NCBI RefSeq assembly: GCF_902726545.1
Contig: NZ_CACVAD010000029.1
Location: forward strand, 1-61,744
Length of the DNA stretch: 61,744 bases
Source of the DNA: Yersinia artesiana
GTDB taxonomy: Bacteria; Pseudomonadota; Gammaproteobacteria; Enterobacterales; Enterobacteriaceae
Direction: 5' to 3'
This document shows, piece after piece, positions 1-9,508 of the stretch. Position 1 is the first letter of the stretch, and every line of letters begins with the position of its first letter. The notes below the pieces were generated by a model. It was not told the DNA's origin. It did no database searches and was given only the letters and a program-made list of their open reading frames with translations. A program made the translations under genes and the position numbers.

Positions 1-270
1 CAATCATTTAAACCAGTTTTTAATATGCTTGATTCGTTAGATGATCATATAGTGCAAGAATTGGATGAGTGTACTGTTAATAATTTTGAAAAAATGGCAA
101 TGAAATTATCTGAAGATATTAATAAAGATATAGATAATGACAATACGGATCTTGAACAAATAGAAAATGATAAAATTAAATTCGCTTTCGATTTTAAAGA
201 AATAAATGATGAATTTGAGCATCGTCCCAAAGATGATTTAGAATGGGACGATGTTGTTTCTGGTGGATAA
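1..270 (+). CDS. 3' end of an acidic, AT-rich protein of unknown function (5' truncated by window)
   Basis: The reading frame is open from the first base of the window to a TAA at 268-270, so the ATG at 25 need not be the true start. The visible ~89 residues are strongly acidic and Asn-rich, with clusters such as DINKDIDNDNTD, and end in DDLEWDDVVSGG. No domain is recognised and no membrane segment or signal is visible. Base composition is far more AT-rich than the neighbouring acnA, which suggests acquired DNA. In E. coli this position, upstream of acnA, is occupied by topA-cysB and small genes, so this looks like an accessory insertion. The function is unknown. Confidence 0.6.
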   Translation, partial: QSFKPVFNMLDSLDDHIVQELDECTVNNFEKMAMKLSEDINKDIDNDNTDLEQIENDKIKFAFDFKEINDEFEHRPKDDLEWDDVVSGG

Positions 271-451
271 TACAAATCCAATCAATTAACACAATACCAC
301 TGTTTACACCTATCGCTGCAATTAATCGCCATTGTTGCCAAAATGTTAATGTTTCTTTGTGTTATATTTAATGCAGACCTCATAATTTCAAGGGAATAGC
401 CTTGTGATGATGAATGTGGCTTAGAACACGATAAGAAACAATGGAGGCGCT

Positions 452-3124
452 ATGTCGTTGGATTTGCGAAAAACGAGTATGGCCAGGTTGGTCGCCCTCA
501 ATCACGAATATCACTATTACAGCCTGCCGCAATTGGCGGCAGTGCTGGGGGATATCGACCGATTACCTAAATCACTGAAAGTGTTGTTAGAAAATTTGCT
601 CCGCCATCTGGACGGTGAGCAGGTTCAAGAGGATGACCTTAAAGCTATTGTGGCGTGGCAACAGACTGGCCATGCAGACAAAGAGATCGCTTATCGACCC
701 GCACGCGTCTTAATGCAAGATTTTACCGGTGTCCCGGCGGTAGTGGATTTAGCCGCGATGCGCGAAGCGGTGCAACGTCTTGGCGGTGATGTGGCACAGG
801 TTAACCCGTTATCACCAGTTGACTTGGTGATCGACCACTCGGTCACCGTCGATGAGTTTGGGGATAAAGCGGCATTTGGTGAAAACGTTCGCCTGGAAAT
901 GGAACGTAACCACGAACGCTATATCTTCCTGCGCTGGGGACAAAAAGCTTTTAGCCGTTTTCGCGTAGTGCCGCCGGGCACCGGGATTTGCCATCAGGTG
1001 AATTTGGAGTATCTGGGGCAAACCGTCTGGCATGAACAGCAGAGCGGCAAGGAGGTGGCTTACCCGGATACTCTGGTAGGAACCGACTCTCATACCACCA
1101 TGATTAACGGTCTGGGGATCCTGGGCTGGGGCGTGGGCGGTATTGAAGCCGAAGCTGCGATGTTGGGTCAGCCGGTATCCATGCTTATTCCTGATGTCGT
1201 TGGTTTCAAAATGACCGGCAAGATGCGGGAAGGGATCACCGCTACTGACTTAGTGCTGACAGTAACGCAGATGCTGAGAAAACATGGTGTAGTGGGTAAG
1301 TTTGTCGAGTTTTACGGTGATGGTCTGGCGGATTTACCCCTGGCAGATCGCGCCACTATTGCCAATATGGCACCGGAATATGGTGCCACCTGCGGCTTCT
1401 TCCCGGTTGATGATGTCACTTTGGGCTATATGCGTTTAAGTGGCCGTAGTGATGAACAGATAGCGCTGGTGGAAACCTACAGCAAAGCTCAAGGGTTATG
1501 GCGCCATCCGGGGGATGAGCCGGTGTTTACCAGCCAGTTATCACTTGATCTGAGTACGGTTGAGTCCAGTCTGGCGGGGCCAAAACGCCCGCAAGACCGA
1601 GTTGCTTTGCCGAAAGTCCCTTTGGCGTTTAATGCTTTTGAAGAACTGGAAGTTAATAGCAAAAAAGACAAAGTGAGTCATGTATCCTTCACTCTGGACG
1701 GCAAAACCCATGAGTTGGAACAAGGTGCTGTGGTCATCGCGGCCATTACCTCCTGTACTAATACCTCCAACCCCAGTGTATTGATGGCGGCCGGCTTATT
1801 GGCTAAAAAAGCCGCAGAAAAAGGGCTTAAAACCAAACCCTGGGTGAAAACGTCATTAGCTCCCGGTTCGAAAGTCGTCACTGAATATCTTAAGTCAGCC
1901 GGTTTAACGCCTTATCTGGATAATTTGGGCTTTAATCTGGTGGGCTATGGTTGCACCACATGTATCGGTAACTCCGGCCCATTACCAGAACCAATAGAAA
2001 AGGCTATCAAAGAGGGTGATTTAACGGTAGGTGCTGTGCTGTCCGGCAATCGCAACTTTGAAGGGCGCATTCATCCCTTGGTCAAAACTAACTGGCTGGC
2101 CTCGCCACCGCTGGTGGTTGCTTATGCTTTGGCTGGCAATATGAATGTCAATTTGACGCAAGACCCGTTGGGCAACGATCCGCAAGGCAATCCAGTCTAT
2201 CTGCAAGATATCTGGCCGACTGGCCTTGAGATCGCCAACGCGGTTGAAGAAGTGAAAACGGATATGTTCCGCAAAGAGTATTCTGCGGTGTTTGATGGCG
2301 ATGAAGAGTGGCAGGGCATTCAAGTCGATAGCACGCCAACTTATGATTGGCAGAGTGACTCCACCTATATTCGTTTGCCGCCTTTCTTCAGTGATATGAA
2401 AGCATTACCGGAACCGGTGCGGGATATCCATCATGCCCGTATTCTGGCTATTTTGGCCGATTCCGTTACCACCGACCACATTTCACCGGCAGGTAATATC
2501 AAGCTGGATAGCCCAGCAGGCCGCTATCTGCGTGATCGCGGCGTGGAGATTAGAGAATTTAACTCCTACGGCTCTCGCCGCGGTAACCATGAAGTGATGA
2601 TGCGCGGAACCTTTGCCAATATTCGTATCCGCAATGAAATGGTACCCGGTGTCGAGGGGGGGATCACTCGCCATATTCCATCTCAAAATCAAATGGCTAT
2701 CTATGATGCGGCGATGCGTTACCAGCAAGAGAATGTGCCGCTGGCAGTGATTGCCGGTAAGGAATATGGCTCCGGTTCTAGCCGTGACTGGGCAGCTAAG
2801 GGGCCGAGGTTGCTGGGCGTGCGCGTTGTTATCGCGGAATCATTCGAACGTATTCACCGTTCGAATTTAATCGGAATGGGAATTCTGCCGCTGGAGTTTC
2901 CACAGGGTGTTAATCGTAAAACATTGGGCCTGACCGGTGATGAATCTATTAGTATCAGTGGGTTACAAAGTTTGGCTCCAGGGCAAACAGTCCCTGTCAC
3001 CATCACTTATGTGGATGGACGGCAACAAAAGGTTGATACCCGCTGTCGCATAGATACTGGCAATGAATTGGTTTATTTCGAAAATGGCGGCATCCTGCAT
3101 TATGTGATCCGCAAAATGTTGTAA
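452..3124 (+). CDS. acnA: Aconitate hydratase A
   Basis: Interconverts citrate and isocitrate in the TCA cycle and is a cytoplasmic [4Fe-4S] enzyme. The 890-residue product matches the usual AcnA length and aligns end to end from memory with E. coli AcnA. The three cluster-ligand cysteines are C435 in SCTNTSNPS and C501/C504 in [10 protein letters not shown]. The C-terminal swivel domain has the [12 protein letters not shown] motif. The ATG at 452 is preceded by GGAGG at 443-447. The E. coli enzyme is the stress- and stationary-phase form controlled by SoxRS, ArcA, Fnr and CRP; those sites were not resolved here. A palindromic repeat follows the stop, before convergent ribA. Confidence 0.97.
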   Translation: MSLDLRKTSMARLVALNHEYHYYSLPQLAAVLGDIDRLPKSLKVLLENLLRHLDGEQVQEDDLKAIVAWQQTGHADKEIAYRPARVLMQDFTGVPAVVDLAAMREAVQRLGGDVAQVNPLSPVDLVIDHSVTVDEFGDKAAFGENVRLEMERNHERYIFLRWGQKAFSRFRVVPPGTGICHQVNLEYLGQTVWHEQQSGKEVAYPDTLVGTDSHTTMINGLGILGWGVGGIEAEAAMLGQPVSMLIPDVVGFKMTGKMREGITATDLVLTVTQMLRKHGVVGKFVEFYGDGLADLPLADRATIANMAPEYGATCGFFPVDDVTLGYMRLSGRSDEQIALVETYSKAQGLWRHPGDEPVFTSQLSLDLSTVESSLAGPKRPQDRVALPKVPLAFNAFEELEVNSKKDKVSHVSFTLDGKTHELEQGAVVIAAITSCTNTSNPSVLMAAGLLAKKAAEKGLKTKPWVKTSLAPGSKVVTEYLKSAGLTPYLDNLGFNLVGYGCTTCIGNSGPLPEPIEKAIKEGDLTVGAVLSGNRNFEGRIHPLVKTNWLASPPLVVAYALAGNMNVNLTQDPLGNDPQGNPVYLQDIWPTGLEIANAVEEVKTDMFRKEYSAVFDGDEEWQGIQVDSTPTYDWQSDSTYIRLPPFFSDMKALPEPVRDIHHARILAILADSVTTDHISPAGNIKLDSPAGRYLRDRGVEIREFNSYGSRRGNHEVMMRGTFANIRIRNEMVPGVEGGITRHIPSQNQMAIYDAAMRYQQENVPLAVIAGKEYGSGSSRDWAAKGPRLLGVRVVIAESFERIHRSNLIGMGILPLEFPQGVNRKTLGLTGDESISISGLQSLAPGQTVPVTITYVDGRQQKVDTRCRIDTGNELVYFENGGILHYVIRKML

Positions 3125-3158
3125 TAAACCGATAGTTACGTGACAGTGTCACGATTTG

Positions 3159-3241
3159 GTGAGTGAAGGGGTTACCGCGCCTGGGGGCACTTCGGCGACT
3201 TACGTCGCTACGACCCCAACGGCACGATGCCCCTTCATTTG
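3159..3241 (+). repeat. Intergenic palindromic repeat, family 1, copy 1
   Basis: An ~80-bp element whose ends pair (GAGTGAAGGGG against CCCCTTCA) around an inner stem (CGGCGACTTACGTCGCTACGA). It lies between the convergent ends of acnA and ribA. The same architecture recurs at 10906, 14519, 39643, 50563 and, inverted, 53488. A small perfect palindrome (CGTGACA-G-TGTCACG, 3139-3153) precedes it and may help terminate acnA transcription. Confidence 0.8.
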
Positions 3242-3271
3242 ACGTTGTCAGCAATCGGAAGGGCCAGGCCA

Positions 3272-3874
3272 TTATTTGGTCAACAAATGGCCCATTTTGG
3301 CGGCTTTGGTGGCCATATAGTGTTCGTTCTTAGGATTCTGCCCCACAATCAATGGCACGCGTTCAACGATATTGATCCCGGCCTCGGAGAGAATTTCGAC
3401 CTTCTTCGGGTTATTGGTCAGCAAGCGCACGGCTTTGACACCCAATAACTTATACATATCAGAACACAGCGTGAAATCGCGTTCATCGGCAGCAAAACCG
3501 AGTTGATGATTAGCTTCAACGGTGTCGGCACCTAAGTCTTGCAAAGCATAAGCGCGGATTTTATTCAGTAAACCAATATTACGGCCTTCCTGACGATGAT
3601 AAATCAGTACACCACGGCCTTCTTCGGCGATATGTGCCAATGCAGCTTCTAACTGGAAACCACAATCGCAACGCAGGCTAAAGAGAGCATCACCCGTCAG
3701 ACACTCAGAGTGAACACGGGAGAGCACCGGCTCGTCAGTGCTAATATCGCCAAATATTAATGCCAGATGGTCATGACCGGTGGCTAACTCTTCGAAACCG
3801 ACCATCAGGAAGTCACCCCAAGGGGTCGGTAATTTGGCTTCTGCTACACGTTTTAGCTGCATTTTGCTGTTCAT
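3272..3874 (-). CDS. ribA: GTP cyclohydrolase II
   Basis: First committed step of riboflavin synthesis: opens the GTP imidazole ring, releasing formate and pyrophosphate. The 200-residue product contains the zinc-binding cysteines C58, C69 and C71 ([17 protein letters not shown]) and the GTP-binding [11 protein letters not shown] segment. E. coli RibA begins at MQLKRV, which here is residue 5 (ATG at 3862). The upstream ATG at 3874 has a GAAG at suitable distance, so the start is ambiguous by four codons. It is convergent with acnA and divergent from pgpB, as in E. coli. Confidence 0.95.
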   Translation of the reverse strand: MNSKMQLKRVAEAKLPTPWGDFLMVGFEELATGHDHLALIFGDISTDEPVLSRVHSECLTGDALFSLRCDCGFQLEAALAHIAEEGRGVLIYHRQEGRNIGLLNKIRAYALQDLGADTVEANHQLGFAADERDFTLCSDMYKLLGVKAVRLLTNNPKKVEILSEAGINIVERVPLIVGQNPKNEHYMATKAAKMGHLLTK

Positions 3875-4201
3875 ATTATAACTTCATACCCTTAGATAGG
3901 TTGTCGCATACCCTACCGTGAATGCCTGCTATACCCTGTTGGCTAGGGCATAAGGTTAAATAAAATTTTTCTGCGATCATTATTAGCTATATTGCCATAA
4001 CTTTTGACATGCCGCTGTTCAACAAAGCAGCAATAAGGCTGGCGAGAATGTCTATCTAAGACTTATTTCAGTAATGATAAAAATTTGTGTATGTTATCAA
4101 TGGATAGAGAGACTTATATTTTATCGATATAGCACTTATATAAATCGTGCTATCACCACAGGTAATATGTTGTGGATATTGCCAGAAAGAAAGGGCCGCA
4201 G
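3875..4201. other. Divergent ribA/pgpB intergenic region
   Basis: About 330 bp without a supported gene. It must hold the ribA and pgpB promoters. A perfect 7-bp inverted repeat (ATAGCAC, 4129-4135; GTGCTAT, 4147-4153) lies in the pgpB leader and could form a hairpin. No FMN riboswitch or other known RNA was recognised. Confidence 0.4.
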
Positions 4202-4963
4202 ATGTGGAATATAGCAAAACGAATCACCGTGGGAGCGCTTATTTTACTGCTGCCAACCTTTGTCATTTGGCTTTCCGGTTGGCAGTGGCAACCGGGTGGC
4301 GGTGAAAGTTGGTTAAAAGGGCTGTTTTGGGTGACAGAGACGGTGACTGCGCCGTGGGGCATCGTTACCAGCATATTATTCGGTGGCTGGTTTTTATGGT
4401 GTCTGCGTTTTCGACTCAAACCGGCTATTGGCTTGTTGGTTATACTGAGTCTGGTTATTGTTGTGGGGCAGGGGTTGAAATCGCTGATTAAAGAGCATGT
4501 GCAGGAACCTCGGCCGTTTGTGGTGTGGCTTGAGGCCGAGCATCATATTGATAATCATTTTTTCTATTCTTTACCGCGTTCCGAGCGCAGTAAGTTGATT
4601 AAACAACAATTGCAGAATCAATCTGCGATCCCATCGTGGTTGAGCAGTCACTGGCAGTTTGAAACTGGCTTTGCCTTTCCTTCCGGCCACACGGTTTTTG
4701 CTGCCAGTTGGGCATTATTGGCCGTCGGATTGTTATGGCCCCGGCGACACTATAAAACGGTTATTTTCCTGATGATCTGGGCGCAGGGCGTGATGATGAG
4801 CCGTCTGGTATTAGGTATGCATTGGCCAGGCGATTTAATGGCGGCCACGATAATTAGCGGTTTGTTAGTCGCGATGGTATGCAGTTTGGTGCAGCGATGG
4901 TTCGGCCCGTTGAATATTCCCCCGCAGGAACAGCATGAGATTGAAAAGCGCGATCATGACTAA
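4202..4963 (+). CDS. pgpB: Phosphatidylglycerophosphatase B (PAP2 family)
   Basis: Inner-membrane lipid phosphatase that dephosphorylates phosphatidylglycerophosphate, undecaprenyl pyrophosphate and related lipids. The 253-residue product has multiple hydrophobic segments and all three PAP2 motifs: VQEPRPF, FAFPSGHTVFAAS and SRLVLGMHWPGD. The start at 4202 is chosen because it follows an AAGGG at 4191-4195 and matches E. coli PgpB length; an in-frame GTG at 4172 would add ten residues. It is followed by lapA, as in E. coli. Confidence 0.95.
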   Translation: MWNIAKRITVGALILLLPTFVIWLSGWQWQPGGGESWLKGLFWVTETVTAPWGIVTSILFGGWFLWCLRFRLKPAIGLLVILSLVIVVGQGLKSLIKEHVQEPRPFVVWLEAEHHIDNHFFYSLPRSERSKLIKQQLQNQSAIPSWLSSHWQFETGFAFPSGHTVFAASWALLAVGLLWPRRHYKTVIFLMIWAQGVMMSRLVLGMHWPGDLMAATIISGLLVAMVCSLVQRWFGPLNIPPQEQHEIEKRDHD

Positions 4964-5158
4964 AATGAGGCAATTACTTCTTATTAACAATTAAGTATTT
5001 GCAATAAAGTTGCTTAAAATAATCTCTATCGAGCATCCGTTCGGTGCTTTATCTTGGTACAGGGTTTCTTTGCGGGGTGAGGAAGTGCTAATTTGTTAAG
5101 TAAGGACGCCACATTTTTGGCATAATTCATCAGGTTGATTCGGCCTTTAGGAAAAAAC

Positions 5159-5470
5159 GTGAAATATTTGCTGATTTTTTTGTTAGTGCTCGTCATTTTC
5201 GTGATATCAGTCACGCTCGGAGCAAATAACGATCAGGTCGTTACCTTCAATTATTTATTGGCTCAGGGCGAATATCGCATCTCTACCTTGTTGGCCACGC
5301 TGTTTGCCGCCGGTTTAGTGCTGGGATGGATTATTTGTGGGCTTTTTTATCTGCGGGTTCGAATTTCATTGGGTCGTGCAGAGCGGAAAATTAAACGCCT
5401 TGAATCGCAGCAAGAGCTACCGATTGAACCCAGTGCGACTGCATCCACACCTGCCGTCAGCAAGGAATAA
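5159..5470 (+). CDS. lapA: Lipopolysaccharide assembly protein A (YciS)
   Basis: Small inner-membrane partner of LapB in controlling LpxC turnover and LPS synthesis. The product is 103 residues, with two N-terminal hydrophobic helices and a basic cytoplasmic coiled-coil tail (RAERKIKRLESQQ). The start is a GTG at 5159, chosen because it is preceded by AGGA at good spacing and because E. coli LapA also begins MKYLLIFLLV. A TTG at 5135 is in frame but has no supporting site. It lies 6 bp before lapB, forming the lapAB operon. Confidence 0.93.
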   Translation: MKYLLIFLLVLVIFVISVTLGANNDQVVTFNYLLAQGEYRISTLLATLFAAGLVLGWIICGLFYLRVRISLGRAERKIKRLESQQELPIEPSATASTPAVSKE

Positions 5471-5476
5471 TTTTCT

Positions 5477-6646
5477 ATGTTAGAAATGCTGTTTCTGCTG
5501 TTACCAGTCGCTGCCGCCTATGGTTGGTATATGGGGCGCAGAAGTGCTCAGCAGGATAAGCAGCAGGATGCGAATCGCCTGTCTCGTGAATATGTGGCCG
5601 GGGTTAACTTCCTTCTCTCAAACCAGCAAGACAAAGCGGTTGATCTGTTTCTTGAAATGCTGAAAGAAGACAGTTCAACAGTTGAAGCACATCTGACGTT
5701 AGGTAATTTGTTCCGCTCCCGTGGTGAAGTTGACCGCGCTATCCGCATTCATCAAGCCTTGATGGAAAGTGCCTCCCTGACTTTTGAACAGCGTTTGTTG
5801 GCTATCCAGCAATTGGGCCGCGATTATATGGCGGCTGGTTTATATGACAGGGCGGAGGATATGTTCAACCAATTGGTTGAGGAGCAAGATTTCCGCCTTG
5901 GCGCATTACAGCAGTTATTAGTTATCCATCAGGCGACCAGTGATTGGAACAATGCCATCGAAGTGGCGGAAAAACTGGTCAAGATGGGGAAAGATAATCA
6001 GCGATTGGAAATTGCTCACTTTTATTGCGAATTGGCATTGCAAGCCATGGGAAGTGATGATCTTGACAAGGCCATGGGCCTGTTGAAAAAAGCGGCCTCA
6101 GCAGACAAACAGTGCGCCAGAGTGTCTATCATGCAAGGTCGGGTGTATCTGGCCAAGGGTGAGTATGCGAAGGGCGTGGAAGCGCTGGAGCGCGTGTTGG
6201 AGCAAGATAAAGAAGTGGTCAGCGAAGCATTGCCGATGCTGAGTGAATGCTATCAACACTTACAACAACCCGAAGCCTGGGCTAATTTCCTGAAACGCTG
6301 TGTTGAAGATAATACTGGCGCGACGGCTGAGTTAATGTTGGCGGAAATTCTGGAACAGCATGAAGGCCGCGATGTGGCGCAAACCTATATTAATCGCCAA
6401 TTGCAACGCCATCCAACCATGCGCGTTTTCTATCGGTTGATGGACTACCACTTGGCAGATGCTGAAGAAGGGCGCGCCAAAGAGAGCTTACTGTTGTTGC
6501 GCGATATGGTTGGCGAGCAAATCCGCACCAAACCGCGTTATCGTTGCCACAAGTGTGGTTTTACCGCGCACTCACTCTATTGGCATTGCCCGTCTTGTCG
6601 TGCCTGGGCGTCTGTTAAGCCAATCAGAGGGTTGGATGGTCAATAA
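5477..6646 (+). CDS. lapB: Lipopolysaccharide assembly protein B (YciM)
   Basis: Essential LPS regulator in enterobacteria. It is membrane anchored and directs FtsH to degrade LpxC, in balance with LapA and YejM. The 389-residue product has an N-terminal transmembrane helix (MLFLLLPVAAAYGWYMGRR), a long array of TPR helices, and a C-terminal rubredoxin-type metal site with CHKCG and CPSC pairs. In E. coli pyrF follows directly; here about 3.2 kb of accessory genes intervene. Confidence 0.96.
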   Translation: MLEMLFLLLPVAAAYGWYMGRRSAQQDKQQDANRLSREYVAGVNFLLSNQQDKAVDLFLEMLKEDSSTVEAHLTLGNLFRSRGEVDRAIRIHQALMESASLTFEQRLLAIQQLGRDYMAAGLYDRAEDMFNQLVEEQDFRLGALQQLLVIHQATSDWNNAIEVAEKLVKMGKDNQRLEIAHFYCELALQAMGSDDLDKAMGLLKKAASADKQCARVSIMQGRVYLAKGEYAKGVEALERVLEQDKEVVSEALPMLSECYQHLQQPEAWANFLKRCVEDNTGATAELMLAEILEQHEGRDVAQTYINRQLQRHPTMRVFYRLMDYHLADAEEGRAKESLLLLRDMVGEQIRTKPRYRCHKCGFTAHSLYWHCPSCRAWASVKPIRGLDGQ

Positions 6647-6657
6647 ATTAGCGATGT

Positions 6658-6677
6658 CGGGTGAACTGAATCACCCG
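6658..6677 (+). terminator. Possible terminator hairpin after lapB
   Basis: CGGGTGA (6658-6664) pairs with TCACCCG (6671-6677) across a 6-nt loop, 12 bp after the lapB stop. There is no immediate U-tract, so it is only a candidate terminator or mRNA-end structure. Confidence 0.4.
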
Positions 6678-6698
6678 ATGGGCAAGTCGTGAAATGAT

Positions 6699-6989
6699 CT
6701 ATTTTTTCTTCTGTGGTGCTTTTAGCAGTTGTCGCAGTTTCTTCAATTCCTTCTGGCTCAACGGCTGTTCTGAAATTTCTTCCACACCTTGGTTATCAAT
6801 CTCGCTGTGATGCAATTTGGCATCTTTGCGGCTGCTCTTAGCGTTTTTAACATCGACCGTAAAACTTTTTTCTAATCTTTCGCAGACTTCGGTACTGAGG
6901 GAAAACTGTTTTTCTAAGGCGGCAGCTTTGATTTTCTCTTTTAATTCCAGAGGGATTTTAATGGTTAAGGTAGATATTTCGCTCATCAT
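6699..6989 (-). CDS. Ribbon-helix-helix (Arc/TraY-like) DNA-binding protein
   Basis: A 96-residue protein. Its first ~45 residues (STLTIKIPLELKEKIKAAAL...FSLSTEVCERLEKSF) have the RHH pattern: a short beta strand followed by two helices. The remainder is a charged tail ending in LKAPQKKK. No toxin partner is adjacent and no target operator was identified. The ATG at 6986 is better spaced from the AAGG than that at 6989. It sits at the left edge of the accessory insertion between lapB and pyrF. The function is inferred from the fold only. Confidence 0.7.
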   Translation of the reverse strand: MMSEISTLTIKIPLELKEKIKAAALEKQFSLSTEVCERLEKSFTVDVKNAKSSRKDAKLHHSEIDNQGVEEISEQPLSQKELKKLRQLLKAPQKKK

Positions 6990-7192
6990 ATAACCTTCAA
7001 CTTAGGGGAAAATACCAAGCTAAGCGAGGAAAATGAAACTGTCCAGTGGATAACATAACTGTCACAAAAAATTCACATTTGGCGGTTTCAGAAATAGACA
7101 ATGCGCAGCAGGTTAGGTGATCTGAAGTGATGGAGGATTATGGTTTGGCGTAACCGACGGGTAAAGCCAGTTACGCCGGAGAAATATGCAGG

Positions 7193-7759
7193 TTACGGGC
7201 GACTGTGTGGATAATGTATCAGGTCGTGGAAGCGCACAGAATGGCCGCTTTCATTGCGATAGCTGTGTGGGCAATCAGCCGCAAATCGTAGCGCCTCACC
7301 GGTGGTCAGAGCTCGGGTCACGCCATCGACAGTGAGTATCAGTTCCCCTTCAATAACAATCACATGTTCAATCACGCCGGCTTCGTGTGGCGTTGACTCA
7401 CTGCATCCACCCGGTGCGAGGTCGATAACAAACATATCCATGCGCAGTGTGGCGTCATAGGGAAACAATGGCACGACGCGCATTCCCGATGTTTCGCTAT
7501 TGAATGTGGTGAGTAAGCCATGACGGTGCAGTGCAGCAGATTGCGCAGGCGGTGTTTCGAGAAATTGTGAGAAAGAGACGTTCAGGCCACTGGCGATTTT
7601 CCACAGCGTCGCCACTGTCGGGCTGGATTCGCCGCGTTCAATTTGCCCCAGCATCGCTTTACTGACACCGGTTTTTTCCGCCGTCTGGCTCAAACTCCAA
7701 CCCCGTTCGTGGCGAACAGTTTTCAGTTGGCTGCCAATATGGTGGGTAAGCTGCTTCAT
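7193..7759 (-). CDS. sutR: XRE-family regulator with cupin domain (SutR/YdcN-like)
   Basis: A 188-residue regulator. An N-terminal Cro/CI-type helix-turn-helix lies at about residues 7-62 (RGWSLSQTAEKTGVSKAMLGQIERGESSPT) and a small cupin effector domain at about 105-180. It is divergent from a BenE-type carrier, the same pairing as ydcN(sutR)-ydcO in E. coli, where SutR has been linked to sulfur-utilisation genes. Two near-identical palindromes in the shared 156-bp promoter region are likely its operators. Confidence 0.85.
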   Translation of the reverse strand: MKQLTHHIGSQLKTVRHERGWSLSQTAEKTGVSKAMLGQIERGESSPTVATLWKIASGLNVSFSQFLETPPAQSAALHRHGLLTTFNSETSGMRVVPLFPYDATLRMDMFVIDLAPGGCSESTPHEAGVIEHVIVIEGELILTVDGVTRALTTGEALRFAADCPHSYRNESGHSVRFHDLIHYPHSRP

Positions 7760-7815
7760 TTTTGGCTCCTCTGGCGCGACTCTTTAGCGAACACATTTCT
7801 TTATTGAACACAATT

Positions 7816-7831
7816 GTGCGTTATAGCGCAC
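7816..7831. promoter_or_regulatory. Candidate SutR operator 1
   Basis: GTGCGTTATAGCGCAC is a near-perfect palindrome upstream of divergent sutR and ydcO. It shares 14 of 16 bases with a second site 40 bp downstream. Confidence 0.6.
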
Positions 7832-7855
7832 GATGATATGTTGAGTGCAATAGAT

Positions 7856-7871
7856 GTACGTTATAACGCAC
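7856..7871. promoter_or_regulatory. Candidate SutR operator 2
   Basis: GTACGTTATAACGCAC has a palindromic CGTTATAACG core, centred 40 bp from the first site and about 50 bp before the ydcO ATG. Confidence 0.6.
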
Positions 7872-7915
7872 GACAGCATACCGCTGGCATTCGCTAATCA
7901 GAAGGACTTTCCCCA

Positions 7916-9118
7916 ATGGCATCGCGTTTCCGTTTGCAAGATTTAACTTTTTCTGCGGTTATCGCCGGTTTTGTCGCTGTTCTGGTCGGCTATACCAGCT
8001 CCGCAGCAATAATTTTTCAGGCAGCGGAAGCAGCAGGGGCCAGTGTGGCACAAATCGGTGGTTGGCTGAGTATGCTTGGGCTGGGAATGGGGGTCACCAG
8101 CATAGGTTTATCGCTGTATTATCGCACGCCAGTGCTCACCGCCTGGTCAACACCGGGTGCTGCGCTATTGGTGACCAGTTTGCCCGGTACATCGGTCAAT
8201 GAAGCCATTGGGGTGTTTGTGTTTGCCACCGGACTTATTTTGCTGTGTGGCGTGACCGGCTTATTCGCCAGATTGATGCATTATATTCCTCAGGCACTGT
8301 CGGCGGCGATGTTAGGCGGGATTTTGTTGCGGTTTGGCTTGGACGCTTTTACCTCGTTACAAAGTAACTTCGCGCTAGCTGGCACCATGTGTCTGGTGTA
8401 TCTATTGGCAAAACGAACCTTTTCGCGCTATGCGATTGTTCTCGCGCTGGTCGCCGGGCTGGTGGTGGCCGGATTACAGGGCAATATTGCGCTGCACGGC
8501 CAGACGTTGATCTTTGCCACCCCCGTCTTTGTCATGCCGCACTTCACAATCTCAACCCTTCTCGGCATCGGTGTTCCGTTTTTCGTGGTGACAATGGCCT
8601 CACAAAATGCGCCGGGCATCGCTACGCTGAAAGCGCATGGTTACAATCTACCGGTTTCCCCCCTGATTTCATGGACAGCACTGACCGCGCTGGTTTTAGC
8701 ACCGTTTGGTGGGTTTACCGTCTGTATCGCGGCGATTACGGCGGCGATCTGCATGGGGCAGGATATCCATCCTGATGCGAAAAAACGTTATATGGCGGCG
8801 GTCGCTGCCGGGTTTTTCTATCTGATCGCCGGTGTATTTGGTGGCTCAATCGGTATGGTGTTTACTGCACTGCCGGTCGCGCTCATCCACACTATTGCTG
8901 GTCTGGCCTTGCTTGGCACTATTGCCGGTAGTTTGTATCGTGCGCTGGAAAATGAATGTCAGCGTGATGCAGCAATTATCACGTTTTTGATAACCGCATC
9001 CGGCGTGACATTGTTGGGGGTCGGTTCCGCGTTTTGGGGGCTGATCGGGGGGATAATCACACATCTGATCCTCAACCTCCCGACGCGCAAAACGGCACAT
9101 GGCGCCGGGAAAAGTTGA
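7916..9118 (+). CDS. ydcO: BenE-family benzoate/H+ symporter-type inner-membrane carrier (YdcO)
   Basis: A 400-residue, highly hydrophobic protein with about a dozen predicted membrane segments. It has the BenE-like N-terminal stretch FSAVIAGFVAVLVGYTSSAAIIFQAA and the motif ASQNAPGIATLKAHGY. The family transports benzoate in Acinetobacter, but the substrate of enterobacterial YdcO is not established and no benzoate catabolic genes are nearby. Control by the divergent SutR-like regulator is likely. Confidence 0.88.
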   Translation: MASRFRLQDLTFSAVIAGFVAVLVGYTSSAAIIFQAAEAAGASVAQIGGWLSMLGLGMGVTSIGLSLYYRTPVLTAWSTPGAALLVTSLPGTSVNEAIGVFVFATGLILLCGVTGLFARLMHYIPQALSAAMLGGILLRFGLDAFTSLQSNFALAGTMCLVYLLAKRTFSRYAIVLALVAGLVVAGLQGNIALHGQTLIFATPVFVMPHFTISTLLGIGVPFFVVTMASQNAPGIATLKAHGYNLPVSPLISWTALTALVLAPFGGFTVCIAAITAAICMGQDIHPDAKKRYMAAVAAGFFYLIAGVFGGSIGMVFTALPVALIHTIAGLALLGTIAGSLYRALENECQRDAAIITFLITASGVTLLGVGSAFWGLIGGIITHLILNLPTRKTAHGAGKS

Positions 9119-9155
9119 GTTTGTTTCCGTTCTGGGGAACAGAATTTTACTCGCG

Positions 9156-9185
9156 GGGAAAAGTGGCTGAAACCACCTTTCCCCT
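9156..9185. terminator. Shared terminator-like hairpin between convergent ydcO and bhsA-like genes
   Basis: GGGGAAAAGTGG (9156-9167) pairs with CCACCTTTCCCC (9174-9185), one mismatch, 6-nt loop. The position between two converging genes suits a bidirectional terminator. Confidence 0.6.
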
Positions 9186-9195
9186 TCGTCACTTA

Positions 9196-9456
9196 TTAGC
9201 GGTAAATGATCGCCGTACCGTGCAATTTGTTATTACCAGTCGCAGAGGTGATCAGATATGAGGTTGCGCCGGCTTCATCTGCTTTTTTCGCCAGTGCGTT
9301 TTCTAATTCAGTTAATGTTCCGGCATTGCTGGCGGCAACGATGCCAATCTCACTCAAGCCTGTTGCCGGGGCATGCTGGATCTGTGTGGCAGCAACACTG
9401 GCAAATGAAGCGAAAGAAAGGGCCAATGCAGGGATGATATATTTAATATTTTTCAT
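9196..9456 (-). CDS. BhsA/McbA (YhcN)-family small periplasmic protein (DUF1471)
   Basis: An 86-residue protein with a cleavable Sec signal (KNIKYIIPALALSFASFASVAA) and a compact DUF1471 domain ending in NNKLHGTAIIYR, the typical closing motif of this stress-induced family. E. coli has several paralogues linked to biofilm, acid or oxidative stress, and the specific role here cannot be assigned. A good AGGAG lies before the ATG. An AT-rich palindrome at 9482-9508 may be an operator. Confidence 0.82.
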   Translation of the reverse strand: MKNIKYIIPALALSFASFASVAATQIQHAPATGLSEIGIVAASNAGTLTELENALAKKADEAGATSYLITSATGNNKLHGTAIIYR

Positions 9457-9481
9457 GTAGAACTCCTGTTACTTATTTACC

Positions 9482-9508
9482 ATTTAAATAACAAATTATT
9501 ATTTAAAT
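9482..9508. promoter_or_regulatory. AT-rich palindrome upstream of the bhsA-like gene
   Basis: ATTTAAATAA and its near inverse TTATTATTTAAAT flank a short AT spacer, in the promoter zone of the reverse-strand gene. It could be an operator or an H-NS-type AT-rich site; the binding protein is unknown. Confidence 0.35.
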
